From positions 1 to 35,577 of the forward strand of contig CABUAQ010000009.1 in the NCBI GenBank assembly GCA_902489575.1: a stretch of DNA of 35,577 bases. The letters are read 5' to 3'. This DNA comes from an uncultured bacterium (GTDB taxonomy: Bacteria; Cyanobacteriota; Vampirovibrionia; Gastranaerophilales; Gastranaerophilaceae). The position numbers were made by a program, and so were the translations under genes. Each line of letters begins with the position of its first letter. Position 1 is the stretch's first letter. The notes under the pieces are model-generated. The model saw only the letters and a program-made list of their open reading frames with translations. It ran no database searches and had not been told where the DNA came from. Shown one piece after another: positions 7,775-14,554 of the stretch.

Positions 7775-8335
7775 ATGAAGAAATTTTGGTTATTTTATTT
7801 TTTAATGTTATTTATGTTTGGAATTCTGCATCAGTCGGTGAGTGCAGAAAATATACATTTTGATAATTTTGTGTATAGTTTGCAGCACAGTGTATTTGCG
7901 CATAAGGATAAAATTGTGGAAAATGAATATTACAAAGAGAATGAATCCACTGAATACTGGACTAGTATGGTTGGAATATATTACTATCCGGATGTATCTA
8001 ATCCGCTAAAATTCGCACAAAATAAAGATAATGAAATTGAATCAAGAGAAAATTCCGTATTATTAAAATTTGTTCAAAATAAAAAAAAAGAAATTGCGGT
8101 TATAAGTTTTTTGGAAAATGGAGCCCGAAAAGAACAAACATTTTTTATATATAATATTTATAAATATGAAAAACATCCTAAAAAAGGTATGATGGTTTTA
8201 CGTTTCGCAAAAAAATATGTATTTAATACAAATGAAGAGATTAATCAAATTGCTCAAGAAGTAAAATTGATAAATAATGATTTAATGGAACAAATAATAA
8301 TTTCTCCAATACCGCCAATTGTCCGGCCTAAGTAA
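7775..8335 (+). CDS. Exported protein of unknown function
   Basis: The 186 residues start with a signal peptide (MKKFWLFYFLMLFMFGILHQSVSA). The mature part is charged, with many Lys, Glu, Asn and Tyr, and has a possible beta core (VGIYYYPDV, VLLKFVQNKKKEIAVISF, KGMMVLRFAKKYVF). It ends in a proline-rich tail (SPIPPIVRPK). I recognise no family. CGGAGA serves as ribosome site. It stands alone between the aminotransferase gene and a convergent transporter gene. Confidence 0.7.
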   Translation: MKKFWLFYFLMLFMFGILHQSVSAENIHFDNFVYSLQHSVFAHKDKIVENEYYKENESTEYWTSMVGIYYYPDVSNPLKFAQNKDNEIESRENSVLLKFVQNKKKEIAVISFLENGARKEQTFFIYNIYKYEKHPKKGMMVLRFAKKYVFNTNEEINQIAQEVKLINNDLMEQIIISPIPPIVRPK

Positions 8336-8362
8336 TAATATAAGATTAATCTATTAAAGAAA

Positions 8363-8383
8363 AGCCGCCAAAGTAAGGCGGCT
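8363..8383 (-). terminator. Terminator of the Na/Pi cotransporter gene
   Basis: AGCCGCC (8363-8369) pairs with GGCGGCT (8377-8383). On the minus strand the stem is followed by TTTTCTTT. It lies in the gap between two convergent genes and may also stop the plus-strand gene. Confidence 0.7.
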
Positions 8384-8418
8384 GGCGATTATTTGGTATA
8401 ATAATATGTGACTTATAT

Positions 8419-10176
8419 CTATACCAATGTATATTTTTCTTTGTATTCTGCGTAATTCTTGCTAAAATCTTTATTATTATATGATTTTAGTTGTTTTAGA
8501 AATTCATGTTTTTCAATAGAAGAATCTTTTGTTTTTAAAATTGATGCTGCAATATTTGAGCAGTGGTCTGAAATTCTTTCAAAATCATTGAATAGATCAG
8601 AAATTAAAAAATCAAGTTCTATAGGACATTGCCCATATTGAATTCTTTTGATATGCCGATTCTTTGCATTAAGTATTAGTCTGTCTATTACCTGCTCCAG
8701 CGGTTCAACTTTAAGGGCAAGTGTTGTGCTGTTGTGTGTAAATGCTTCTGTTGAAATAAATATAACTTCTAAAATTGCGCTTACAATTGTTCTGATATCA
8801 TTTACAAGTTCTGGTGGAAATTCCATATTTTTATTCTTTTTTTCTTCTGCAATATTTAAAATATTTATTGCATGATCTCCAATTCTTTCATAATCTCCAA
8901 TTGTTAAAAGAAGGCGCGCTATAGTGTTACCTGTATCTTCTGCAAGTTCTTTATTTGATGTTTTTATTAAATATTTTTCAAGTTTGTCTTCGTATAAATC
9001 AATACGCTTTTCGTTATTGTTAACAACTTCAGCTTTCCTATACTGGTAGTTTTTCAATTGTTTGGTTGCATATAGAACATTGTTTTTAACAATTTTTGCC
9101 ATTTTAATAACTTTTTGCTGAGCTTCTATTGTAGCAAGCTCAGGTGATAATTGGAGTCTTTCATCAAGGAAAACGTCTCCCTTAGAACTTTTTACGTCTT
9201 TTACAATGAAATTTGCAATATTTTCAAGTTGTTTGATAAATGGGAATAATAGAAATGTTGTGCAAATATTAAATGTAGAGTGAAGAATTGCTATGCCTGC
9301 AGGATTGATGTTTTGTTCCATAAACGGTAACTTGCAAAACAATCCAACAAGTTCATACAGTGTTAAAAATATAATAGTCCCGATTATATTAAATGTTACG
9401 TGAACGACAGAAACTTTTTTCGCGTTAGCATTAACTCCTATGCTTGACAATATTGCCGTAATACAAGTCCCGATATTTTGTCCCATAATTATAGGCAAAG
9501 CCATTGAGTATGACATATCAACTTTCATTACGAGAGCCTGGAGCATCCCGACAGATGCCGCTGAACTTTGAATAATTGCAGTTATTACCGTGCCGACAAG
9601 AACACCGAAGATAGGGTTTTTAAATAAAGTTAAAAGATCAATAAATTTTTGTGAGTGGGACAGCGGATCCATTGATGTACTCATAAATATCATCCCAGTC
9701 ATAAGAATTGAAAATCCTAAGAAAACACTTCCAATATTTTTATTCTTATTAGATTTTGCTGCAAATATCATAATAACACCGATAAGTGCTAAAATAGGTG
9801 TAAAGGATTCAGGTTTAAATAATCTTATAATAATATTATCACTTTGAATTCCTGACAAACTCAAAATCCAAGCGGTGATGGTTGTTCCAATATTTGACCC
9901 CATAATAACCCCGATTGCTTGAGTAAGTCTCATTATACCGGAATTTACAAGTCCTACAAGCATTACTGTTACAGCTGAAGAACTTTGTATGACTGCGGTT
10001 ATCCCGGCTCCTAAAATCAGTCCTTTTAGTGGACTTGCTGTCATTGTTTTTAAGACCCGTTCCAGTTTCCCTCCGGCGATTTTTTCAAGTCCTGAAGACA
10101 TTATATAAATTCCGTACAAGAAAAAGGCTAATCCACCGAGTAATTGTAGTATACAAAATATATCAAATTTTTCCAT
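8419..10176 (-). CDS. Na+/phosphate cotransporter with C-terminal PhoU domain
   Basis: This 585-residue protein has the two inverted Na/Pi-cotransporter repeats, each with the QSSSA-type motif (AVIQSSSAVTVML, residues 61-73, and AIIQSSAASVGML in the second repeat) and a following GxNIGT block (GSNIGTT, GQNIGTC). Residues from about 330 onward are helical, charged and PhoU-like (IGDYERIGDHAINI and FERISDHCSNIA, both with the PhoU E-R-I-x-D-H signature). The family takes up or exports phosphate with sodium; the PhoU part probably senses or gates it. It ends a minus-strand group of ion-transport genes, but a hairpin just upstream suggests its own transcript. Confidence 0.92.
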   Translation of the reverse strand: MEKFDIFCILQLLGGLAFFLYGIYIMSSGLEKIAGGKLERVLKTMTASPLKGLILGAGITAVIQSSSAVTVMLVGLVNSGIMRLTQAIGVIMGSNIGTTITAWILSLSGIQSDNIIIRLFKPESFTPILALIGVIMIFAAKSNKNKNIGSVFLGFSILMTGMIFMSTSMDPLSHSQKFIDLLTLFKNPIFGVLVGTVITAIIQSSAASVGMLQALVMKVDMSYSMALPIIMGQNIGTCITAILSSIGVNANAKKVSVVHVTFNIIGTIIFLTLYELVGLFCKLPFMEQNINPAGIAILHSTFNICTTFLLFPFIKQLENIANFIVKDVKSSKGDVFLDERLQLSPELATIEAQQKVIKMAKIVKNNVLYATKQLKNYQYRKAEVVNNNEKRIDLYEDKLEKYLIKTSNKELAEDTGNTIARLLLTIGDYERIGDHAINILNIAEEKKNKNMEFPPELVNDIRTIVSAILEVIFISTEAFTHNSTTLALKVEPLEQVIDRLILNAKNRHIKRIQYGQCPIELDFLISDLFNDFERISDHCSNIAASILKTKDSSIEKHEFLKQLKSYNNKDFSKNYAEYKEKYTLV

Positions 10177-10198
10177 ATCTTTTTCCTTTTATCAAAAT

Positions 10199-10228
10199 AA
10201 GCAGATTGATAATAAAATCAATCTGCTT
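10199..10228 (-). terminator. Hairpin between the small membrane protein and Na/Pi genes
   Basis: AAGCAGATTGAT and ATCAATCTGCTT form a perfect 12-bp stem with loop AATAAA. On the minus strand it lies 11 nt after the 52-residue gene and is followed by ATTTTGAT. It probably ends the OadG-permease transcript. Confidence 0.55.
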
Positions 10229-10239
10229 ATAGTTTTAAT

Positions 10240-10398
10240 TTAACTTCCTTTAAAATATGCGAGAATAATCATAAATATTACAACCGCAATTGCAAAAATT
10301 AAAGTACTTAAAACCCCGGTTCCTTTACTTTCAGAATATTGATTTCTACCTGGAGTTGCTTCAGGGTTTATATTTTTTGAATTTGTATCATTTGACAT
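10240..10398 (-). CDS. Small single-pass membrane protein, 52 residues
   Basis: This reading frame is short but well supported. It starts with ATG at 10398 behind AGGAG (9-nt spacing), ends with TAA at 10240, and lies 10 nt after the permease gene on the same strand. The first 27 residues are polar (MSNDTNSKNINPEATPGRNQ...), and the last part (VLSTLIFAIAVVIFMIIL, then AYFKGS) is one membrane helix. A terminator-like hairpin follows. It may be an accessory subunit of the permease/OadG unit; that is inference from position only. Confidence 0.7.
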   Translation of the reverse strand: MSNDTNSKNINPEATPGRNQYSESKGTGVLSTLIFAIAVVIFMIILAYFKGS

Positions 10399-10408
10399 CT
10401 TTAATCTC

Positions 10409-11728
10409 CTATTTTAAAAATTTAAAATAAAGGTATACTGTACTAAGAATTAATGAGATAGCAACTACGCAAACTCCGTATTTCATAAATCTCATGAAAG
10501 AAATGGGGTGTCCTTCTTTGTTTGCATTTTCAGAGACGATAACGTTTGCGGCAGCTCCAATGATTGTCATGTTACCTCCAAGACAAGCCCCAAGAGATAA
10601 TGCCCACCAAAGCGGGTACGCATAAGTGTTTCCCATAGCTTTTTCGATTTCAACAATCATAGGTGCCATTGTTGCTGTGTAAGGAATATTGTCAATAATT
10701 CCTGAAATTATACCGGAAGCCCATAAAATAATCATGGATGTTGCGGCTTGTGAACCTTGGGTTACTTTAAGAATCCATTCAGCCATAAGCCTGATGCCTC
10801 CTGAAGCTTCTAAACCACCGATTATAATAAATAAACCAATGAAGAAGAATATTGTATTCCATTCAACATCTTTAAGAATATCTGTAGGTTTTTCAAATAT
10901 CAGCAAGATGCTGGCTCCAAGCATTGCAACAACACAAGTTTCAATATGGATGATGTCATGCAGCATAAAACCAAGTATTACAAGTGTTAATACAATAGTT
11001 GAACGCAGCATTAAATTTTTATCAGTAATAGTATGTGAATTATCAATAGATGCAACTTCTTTCATTTTATCTTCAGCTGCAACGAGTTTGTTTCTGAATA
11101 GGAATGCAAGTAATCCTACTACGCAAAGTAGAATTATCGCAATGATAGGAGTTAATTCTTTTACGAAGTTCATAAAAGAGAGTCCTCCTGCGCTTCCGAT
11201 AATAATATTTGGCGGATCTCCTATTAATGTTGCGGTTCCACCGATATTTGAAGCAAATACTTCAGTTAATAAATATGGAATGGGATCTATCTCTAATTTT
11301 TTTGCGATAGCAAAAGTTATTGGCATTATAAGAATAACTGTGGTCACATTATCTAAAAAAGCACTTACCACAGCTGTAAAAATGCCTAATGTGAACAAAA
11401 CTTTTATTGGATGGCCCTTTGTAATTTTCAAAAGCTCATTAGCCACCCAACTAAAGACCCCGCTTCTTGTTGTGATTGATACAATTATCATCATAGCAAC
11501 AAGTAAAAATATCACATTAAAATCAACGAAGTTTATAAAATAATGCGGATTAATCATTCCGTCAATTGCTTTTGTCTGGCTTACCAACCCTAGAACAATA
11601 GTAATTGCAGCACCAAGCAGTGCAACAGTTACTTTAGGTATTTTCTCCAGTGCAATAAATATATAAGCAATAAGAAGTAAGCCTGCAGAAATAGCAACAC
11701 TGTGTGATGATATGAAACTACTTAACAT
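10409..11728 (-). CDS. ArsB/NhaD-type (SLC13-like) ion permease
   Basis: The 439-residue polytopic membrane protein has the internal two-fold repeat of the ion transporter superfamily. First half: SAFLDNVTTVILIMP (122-136) and SNIGGTATLIGDPPNIIIG (160-178). Second half: GIIDNIPYTATMAP and GGNMTIIGAAANVI. The GDPPNIIIG and DN-x-P/V-T signatures fit NhaD Na+/H+ antiporters and ArsB/YbiR-like permeases; the sequence alone does not settle the ion. Its start overlaps the OadG-like gene by 7 bp, so the two are translationally coupled. A pairing with a sodium-pump subunit favours sodium as the ion (inference). Confidence 0.88.
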   Translation of the reverse strand: MLSSFISSHSVAISAGLLLIAYIFIALEKIPKVTVALLGAAITIVLGLVSQTKAIDGMINPHYFINFVDFNVIFLLVAMMIIVSITTRSGVFSWVANELLKITKGHPIKVLFTLGIFTAVVSAFLDNVTTVILIMPITFAIAKKLEIDPIPYLLTEVFASNIGGTATLIGDPPNIIIGSAGGLSFMNFVKELTPIIAIILLCVVGLLAFLFRNKLVAAEDKMKEVASIDNSHTITDKNLMLRSTIVLTLVILGFMLHDIIHIETCVVAMLGASILLIFEKPTDILKDVEWNTIFFFIGLFIIIGGLEASGGIRLMAEWILKVTQGSQAATSMIILWASGIISGIIDNIPYTATMAPMIVEIEKAMGNTYAYPLWWALSLGACLGGNMTIIGAAANVIVSENANKEGHPISFMRFMKYGVCVVAISLILSTVYLYFKFLK

Positions 11729-11970
11729 GCTTTACCTCTTTTCAACGCTGCACAAGCGATTGCCAGTGCAACTTCTGCATCGTTATCTGACGTTTTCTTT
11801 TTAGATATGTAATTGTCTTCTTCAATTTTTTCCGGGAAGAATTTATTAATCATTTTAATAACTTTGGCATTGATATTCATGCAATAAATCATAATAGCTA
11901 TGAAAAAATACACAAAGCCCATCCCAATTATCATAATAAGGCAGCCAGCCTTAAATAATTCGAAACTCAT
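11722..11970 (-). CDS. OadG-like small subunit (sodium-pump decarboxylase gamma family)
   Basis: The 82 residues have one N-terminal membrane helix (MIIGMGFVYFFIAIMIYCM, residues 13-31), a charged linker, and the C-terminal block AEVALAIACAALKR, as in the family's A-x-I-A-A-A-I-A-A-x-R end. OadG anchors and assembles the biotin-dependent Na+-pumping decarboxylases, but no alpha (carboxyltransferase), beta (pump) or biotin-carrier gene is in this window. Here it is translationally coupled to an ArsB/NhaD permease (7-bp overlap). It may be a repurposed accessory subunit or serve a decarboxylase encoded elsewhere. Confidence 0.7.
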   Translation of the reverse strand: MSFELFKAGCLIMIIGMGFVYFFIAIMIYCMNINAKVIKMINKFFPEKIEEDNYISKKKTSDNDAEVALAIACAALKRGKAC

Positions 11971-12035
11971 TTTTATTATTCTCCTATGTAAATTTTATTT
12001 ATTCTATATTTATTTGTTATATTGAGGTAGGAGAA

Positions 12036-12416
12036 TTAAGGTGCACGGGTGCAAATCTCATTTTTTAAATAGGAAGATATTTTATGAGATGTGCTGTAAA
12101 ATGTCTTGTTATAATTAGATGAAAATATCTTTTGTAATAATTTATTTTGAGCACTGGTTTTATCGATATTTCCGCCAGAGAAGTTATTTCTTCGGTCATT
12201 TGGTGCGGAAAGCTCATTTGTTTGAGCATTAGCAGCAACAAATTCGGTTTCATTATCGGAAGGTTTAATGCCCAGTTCTTCATCCGGTATAGAAATAGTG
12301 TTTACTATACCATGTTGGGTATAATTAATTGCGCCATAATCTATCTCGGTCGCATTGACAGCCAAGGAAATGAAAAAACATGAAACTATGAAAAATAATT
12401 TAATAAAGTTTTTCAC
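12036..12416 (-). CDS. Small exported protein, GTG start
   Basis: The 126 residues begin with a good signal peptide (MKNFIKLFFIVSCFFISLAVNA) and continue as a low-complexity, Asn/Ser/Thr-rich chain (for example NDRRNNFSGGNIDKTSAQN). I recognise no domain. The start codon is GTG at 12416; the positive-then-hydrophobic signal begins exactly there. No ribosome site precedes it. A TAGAAT box on the minus strand (12428-12423) would start the RNA at or within a base of the GTG, so the mRNA may be leaderless. Ends 65 nt before the divergently arranged OadG gene's start. Confidence 0.65.
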   Translation of the reverse strand: MKNFIKLFFIVSCFFISLAVNATEIDYGAINYTQHGIVNTISIPDEELGIKPSDNETEFVAANAQTNELSAPNDRRNNFSGGNIDKTSAQNKLLQKIFSSNYNKTFYSTSHKISSYLKNEICTRAP

Positions 12417-12501
12417 AACAGCATTCTAGCATAAAGATAATAAATTTCATGATTGTAGACCAGGTTAATTAAAAAAAATTAATGATAATAAATAATGTTT
12501 G

Positions 12502-12510
12502 TGGTACAAT
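12502..12510 (+). promoter_or_regulatory. Probable promoter of the tRNA-Leu transcript
   Basis: TGGTACAAT is an extended -10 box. RNA would start near 12517, just before the 5' echo of tRNA-Leu, giving a leader of about 115 nt. Confidence 0.5.
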
Positions 12511-12520
12511 CACCTCAGGA

Positions 12521-12597
12521 TATGTCGAAGTGGCACTGTGCCGCAGAAAAAGTTGACTAAATGTCAAGTTTTTCGAGAGGGTTGAGCCGGACTCAAC
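12521..12597 (+). repeat. Structured leader with 14-bp copy of the tRNA-Leu 5' end
   Basis: Bases 12521-12534 (TATGTCGAAGTGGC) are identical to 12630-12643, the first 11 bases of tRNA-Leu plus 3 upstream bases. The rest is not tRNA but holds three small hairpins: GGCA/TGCC (12532-12542), TTGAC/GTCAA (12553-12567) and GTTGAG/CTCAAC (12581-12597). No cloverleaf forms. Confidence 0.6.
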
Positions 12598-12632
12598 ATC
12601 CGCCACAAGACACAAAAATCTAAATAATCTAT

Positions 12633-12714
12633 GTCGAAGTGGCGGAATTGGTAGACGCGCACGATTCAGGTTCGTGTGGTATAAACCTTGAGGGTTCAAG
12701 TCCCTTCTTCGACA
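12633..12714 (+). tRNA. tRNA-Leu, anticodon CAG
   Basis: The acceptor GTCGAAG (12633-12639) pairs fully with CTTCGAC (12707-12713), with discriminator A12714. The anticodon stem CACGA/TCGTG encloses TTCAGGT, giving CAG. The variable arm is long with its own hairpin (GGT-ATAA-ACC), as expected of a class II tRNA such as Leu. The T arm is GAGGG-TTCAAGT-CCCTT. CCA is not encoded. Confidence 0.96.
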
Positions 12715-12718
12715 ATTA

Positions 12719-12751
12719 AAAAGAGAGTAACTTTTGTTGTTACTCTCTTTT
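12719..12751 (+). terminator. First terminator after tRNA-Leu
   Basis: AAAAGAGAGTAAC and GTTACTCTCTTTT form a perfect 13-bp stem around a 7-nt loop, followed by CAATTTTTG. It starts 5 nt after the tRNA. Confidence 0.8.
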
Positions 12752-12797
12752 CAATTTTTGTATGACGAGGGCTTTAATCCGCCTTTAGCGGGTTCAG

Positions 12798-12909
12798 CGG
12801 ATTTTACGTAAGAGTGGAGTTGAGCAAAGCGAGCGAACTTGAGTAAGTGAGGGCAAAATTTGCGGCAACGGAGTGTAGCAAATTACTTGCCCGAGAGACA
12901 GTAAAATCC
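12798..12909 (+). other. Structured spacer between tRNA-Leu and its 3' echo
   Basis: GGATTTTAC (12798-12806) pairs with GTAAAATCC (12901-12909). Inside, GGGCAA..AATTTGC (about 12851-12863) pairs with GCAAATT..ACTTGCCC (about 12878-12892) with a small bulge. No reading frame of note. It is the non-tRNA part of the insert that separates the tRNA from the copy of its 3' end. Confidence 0.55.
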
Positions 12910-12915
12910 AAGAGG

Positions 12916-12931
12916 AGTCCCTTCTTCGACA
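12916..12931 (+). repeat. Echo of the tRNA-Leu 3' end
   Basis: These 16 bases (AGTCCCTTCTTCGACA) are identical to 12699-12714, the 3' end of tRNA-Leu including the discriminator base. Neither flank extends the match. The two copies are 217 bp apart. Confidence 0.85.
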
Positions 12932-12977
12932 CCAAAACAAAAAAATCGGCATAATAGCCGATTTTTTTGTTTTGGTG
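12930..12977 (+). terminator. Second terminator, after the tRNA-Leu 3' echo
   Basis: A perfect 21-bp stem runs from CACCAAAAC (12930) to GTTTTGGTG (12977) with loop ATAATA; the stem holds TTTTTTT on its 3' side. It works on either strand. A further small stem GGTGCAA/TTGCACC follows at 12974-12991. Beyond that, up to 13092, I see nothing. Confidence 0.75.
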
Positions 12978-13092
12978 CAAAAAATTGCACCCTACTGCTT
13001 TTTGTTATCGTCTTTTTTATTTATTATATTTCAGTTATTGTCAAGCCGTGCCTGACCTACAGACTTTGTACAACTAGGTAACATAACTCCCA

Positions 13093-13914
13093 TTACCTTG
13101 TTCTATAATATTCTTCTAGCATTTCTAGGGCTTCTTCTTCAGAGTAGGGTTTGATACCGAACATTTGGCACCACTCTTTGGATTGTACTGAATTGTCAGT
13201 TTTAGGAGGTATATATTCCATTGTTACTTCCAAGGTTCCATCATAATTAGTATGTTTTGATATAACTCTATATTCTGCACCACGAGGCATTACAACCTCA
13301 CCATCGTGTTCCAAATTCCTTGAAACCTTACATCCTTTTGGTAGTCTAATTATATACATCATACCTTTGCTTCTATCGCATGGTGCCCAGTTTTCTGCTA
13401 TTGAACGAGTAAAACCAGCATAAGAATAACCTTTATCAGGCACAATAACATCTCCGACATCAGCATTTTTAACTATATCAAAATTTACATCTGCCCTACC
13501 CCCAGGTTTTCGAGCCCTATAAACAACACAATCATTAGCAAGAGATGGTAATTTATTGAACGCTTCATCACACAATTGAATATCTTGAAGAGTAAGTAGG
13601 TGACGTTGTTTTAGTACTCGACCAGTCTCTATGTTTTCTATTGTAGCTCTAATACCTCGATTCTGACCCTCAAGCCAATGGTGCATCGCTACATATGAAT
13701 CAGGTGATACATCTGGATTATTTTTAAGAGCTCTCCACCACCTTTGAGTACTTGAACTTAAGCTAACTGTATCCATATTTAATTCAGGTGCAAAGCTTAA
13801 CCCCTTCAACTCTGCTGGTTTAACAGGTCTTGTTTGTAATATGCTGGACTTTCCACATGCTTTTAACCATGCAGAAGTTTTCTGAGCTAAACTTAATCCT
13901 AGCTTTGCGACCAT
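13093..13914 (-). CDS. ADP-ribosyltransferase-like protein (exoenzyme/toxin fold)
   Basis: The 273 residues end in an ADP-ribosyltransferase-like domain (about 105-235). It shows the R-STS-ExE layout of the exoenzyme/Alt family in altered form: Arg133 in CVVYRARKPGG, GYSYAGFTRSIAENW with F168-T-R-S171 where F-x-S-T-S is usual, and HDGEVVMPRGAEYRVIS with Asp204-x-Glu206 in place of E-x-E. The last Glu, the catalytic one, is kept. Such enzymes move ADP-ribose from NAD+ onto a target protein. There is no signal peptide; residues 38-50 hold GLSFAPELN, like other proteins here. No immunity or antitoxin gene is adjacent. It sits between the tRNA-Leu repeat region and a promoter-rich gap, so recent arrival is possible. 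Confidence 0.7.
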   Translation of the reverse strand: MVAKLGLSLAQKTSAWLKACGKSSILQTRPVKPAELKGLSFAPELNMDTVSLSSSTQRWWRALKNNPDVSPDSYVAMHHWLEGQNRGIRATIENIETGRVLKQRHLLTLQDIQLCDEAFNKLPSLANDCVVYRARKPGGRADVNFDIVKNADVGDVIVPDKGYSYAGFTRSIAENWAPCDRSKGMMYIIRLPKGCKVSRNLEHDGEVVMPRGAEYRVISKHTNYDGTLEVTMEYIPPKTDNSVQSKEWCQMFGIKPYSEEEALEMLEEYYRTR

Positions 13915-14325
13915 AATATTACCTTAATCAATTTTCCCTATATCTATATAAAGTCTTCCAGAGCTTCAAAATTGGCTCAGATGTTACGTATTGTTAGGAC
14001 AACTTTCATCCCAGACGTAAAACTTCACAGAAATTTCAAAATTTGTCAGGGAATAATACTAAGTTGTTTTAGCTTGTTTTAAGTACTTAAAGATTTGATA
14101 GTAATTTTCTGATTACTGAATAGGTATTTACTTTCTAGTTTTAACTTAACAAAATTTATGAATACATAAAACCAAGAATGCTTTTATATTGTAATACTCT
14201 TGAGTTGACTGTTTTATTATATGGATAATACTTGAATATAAGCTAATTTCTGGTACAATAGCCTTATCAAAGGATTCCATATTCGGGAGCTTATCGACAT
14301 TTATAAACAAAAAGGGGAGTGTATT
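13915..14325. other. Gene-free stretch between the ART gene and the 68-residue gene
   Basis: No convincing frame on either strand; only the promoter at 14232-14259 can be read with confidence. The minus-strand part next to 13914 should hold the promoter of the ADP-ribosyltransferase-like gene, but I see no clear -10/-35 pair. Confidence 0.5.
14232..14259 (+). promoter_or_regulatory. Promoter of the 68-residue protein gene
   Basis: TTGAAT (14232-14237), a 16-nt spacer and TACAAT (14254-14259). It predicts a leader of about 60 nt with a strong AAGGGGAG ribosome site. Confidence 0.55.
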
Positions 14326-14532
14326 GTGCAAGTAAATAAAGTGCCAGGATATAATCTGAATTTTACAGGCAAGGGGCAGAAATATATTCAAGAAGGTAGA
14401 ACATTGATTTCAATTCCTGAAGTTTCTGCACAAAATTCTCCTGAACCACCAAAGACATTTTTAGGAAAAGTAGGACATTTTCTTAAGCATATTATTGATA
14501 GATTATATTACTACTGTTTTTGTGCTAAATAA
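14326..14532 (+). CDS. Small protein with N-terminal NFTG motif
   Basis: The 68-residue frame uses a GTG start with AAGGGGAG placed 6-7 nt before it. The N-terminus reads MQVNKVPGYNLNFTGKGQKY; the short L-N-F-T-G block near residue 12 resembles the [IL]SF motif at the start of several other proteins in this window. The rest is polar, then amphipathic (GKVGHFLKHIIDRLYYYCF). No signal peptide, no known domain. Confidence 0.6.
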   Translation: MQVNKVPGYNLNFTGKGQKYIQEGRTLISIPEVSAQNSPEPPKTFLGKVGHFLKHIIDRLYYYCFCAK

Positions 14533-14554
14533 TCACTATACCCAATAATTTTAT

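Noticed and set aside
10689..11543. 284-codon plus-strand open frame
   Set aside because: It is exactly antisense to the ArsB/NhaD-type permease gene, whose motifs and coupling are clear. The plus-strand product has no recognisable domain, so it is a shadow.
12523..12610. A second, degenerate tRNA before tRNA-Leu
   Set aside because: Only the first 11 bases match; the remaining hairpins do not give a cloverleaf, T loop or plausible anticodon arm.
12469..12699. Minus-strand open frame of 76 codons across tRNA-Leu
   Set aside because: It covers the tRNA promoter, leader and most of the tRNA; no support as a protein.
12699..14000. Integrative element at tRNA-Leu carrying the ADP-ribosyltransferase-like gene
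   Set aside because: No integrase, no second copy of the 16-bp repeat beyond 12931, and base composition of the gene is only slightly different by eye. Kept only as a possibility.
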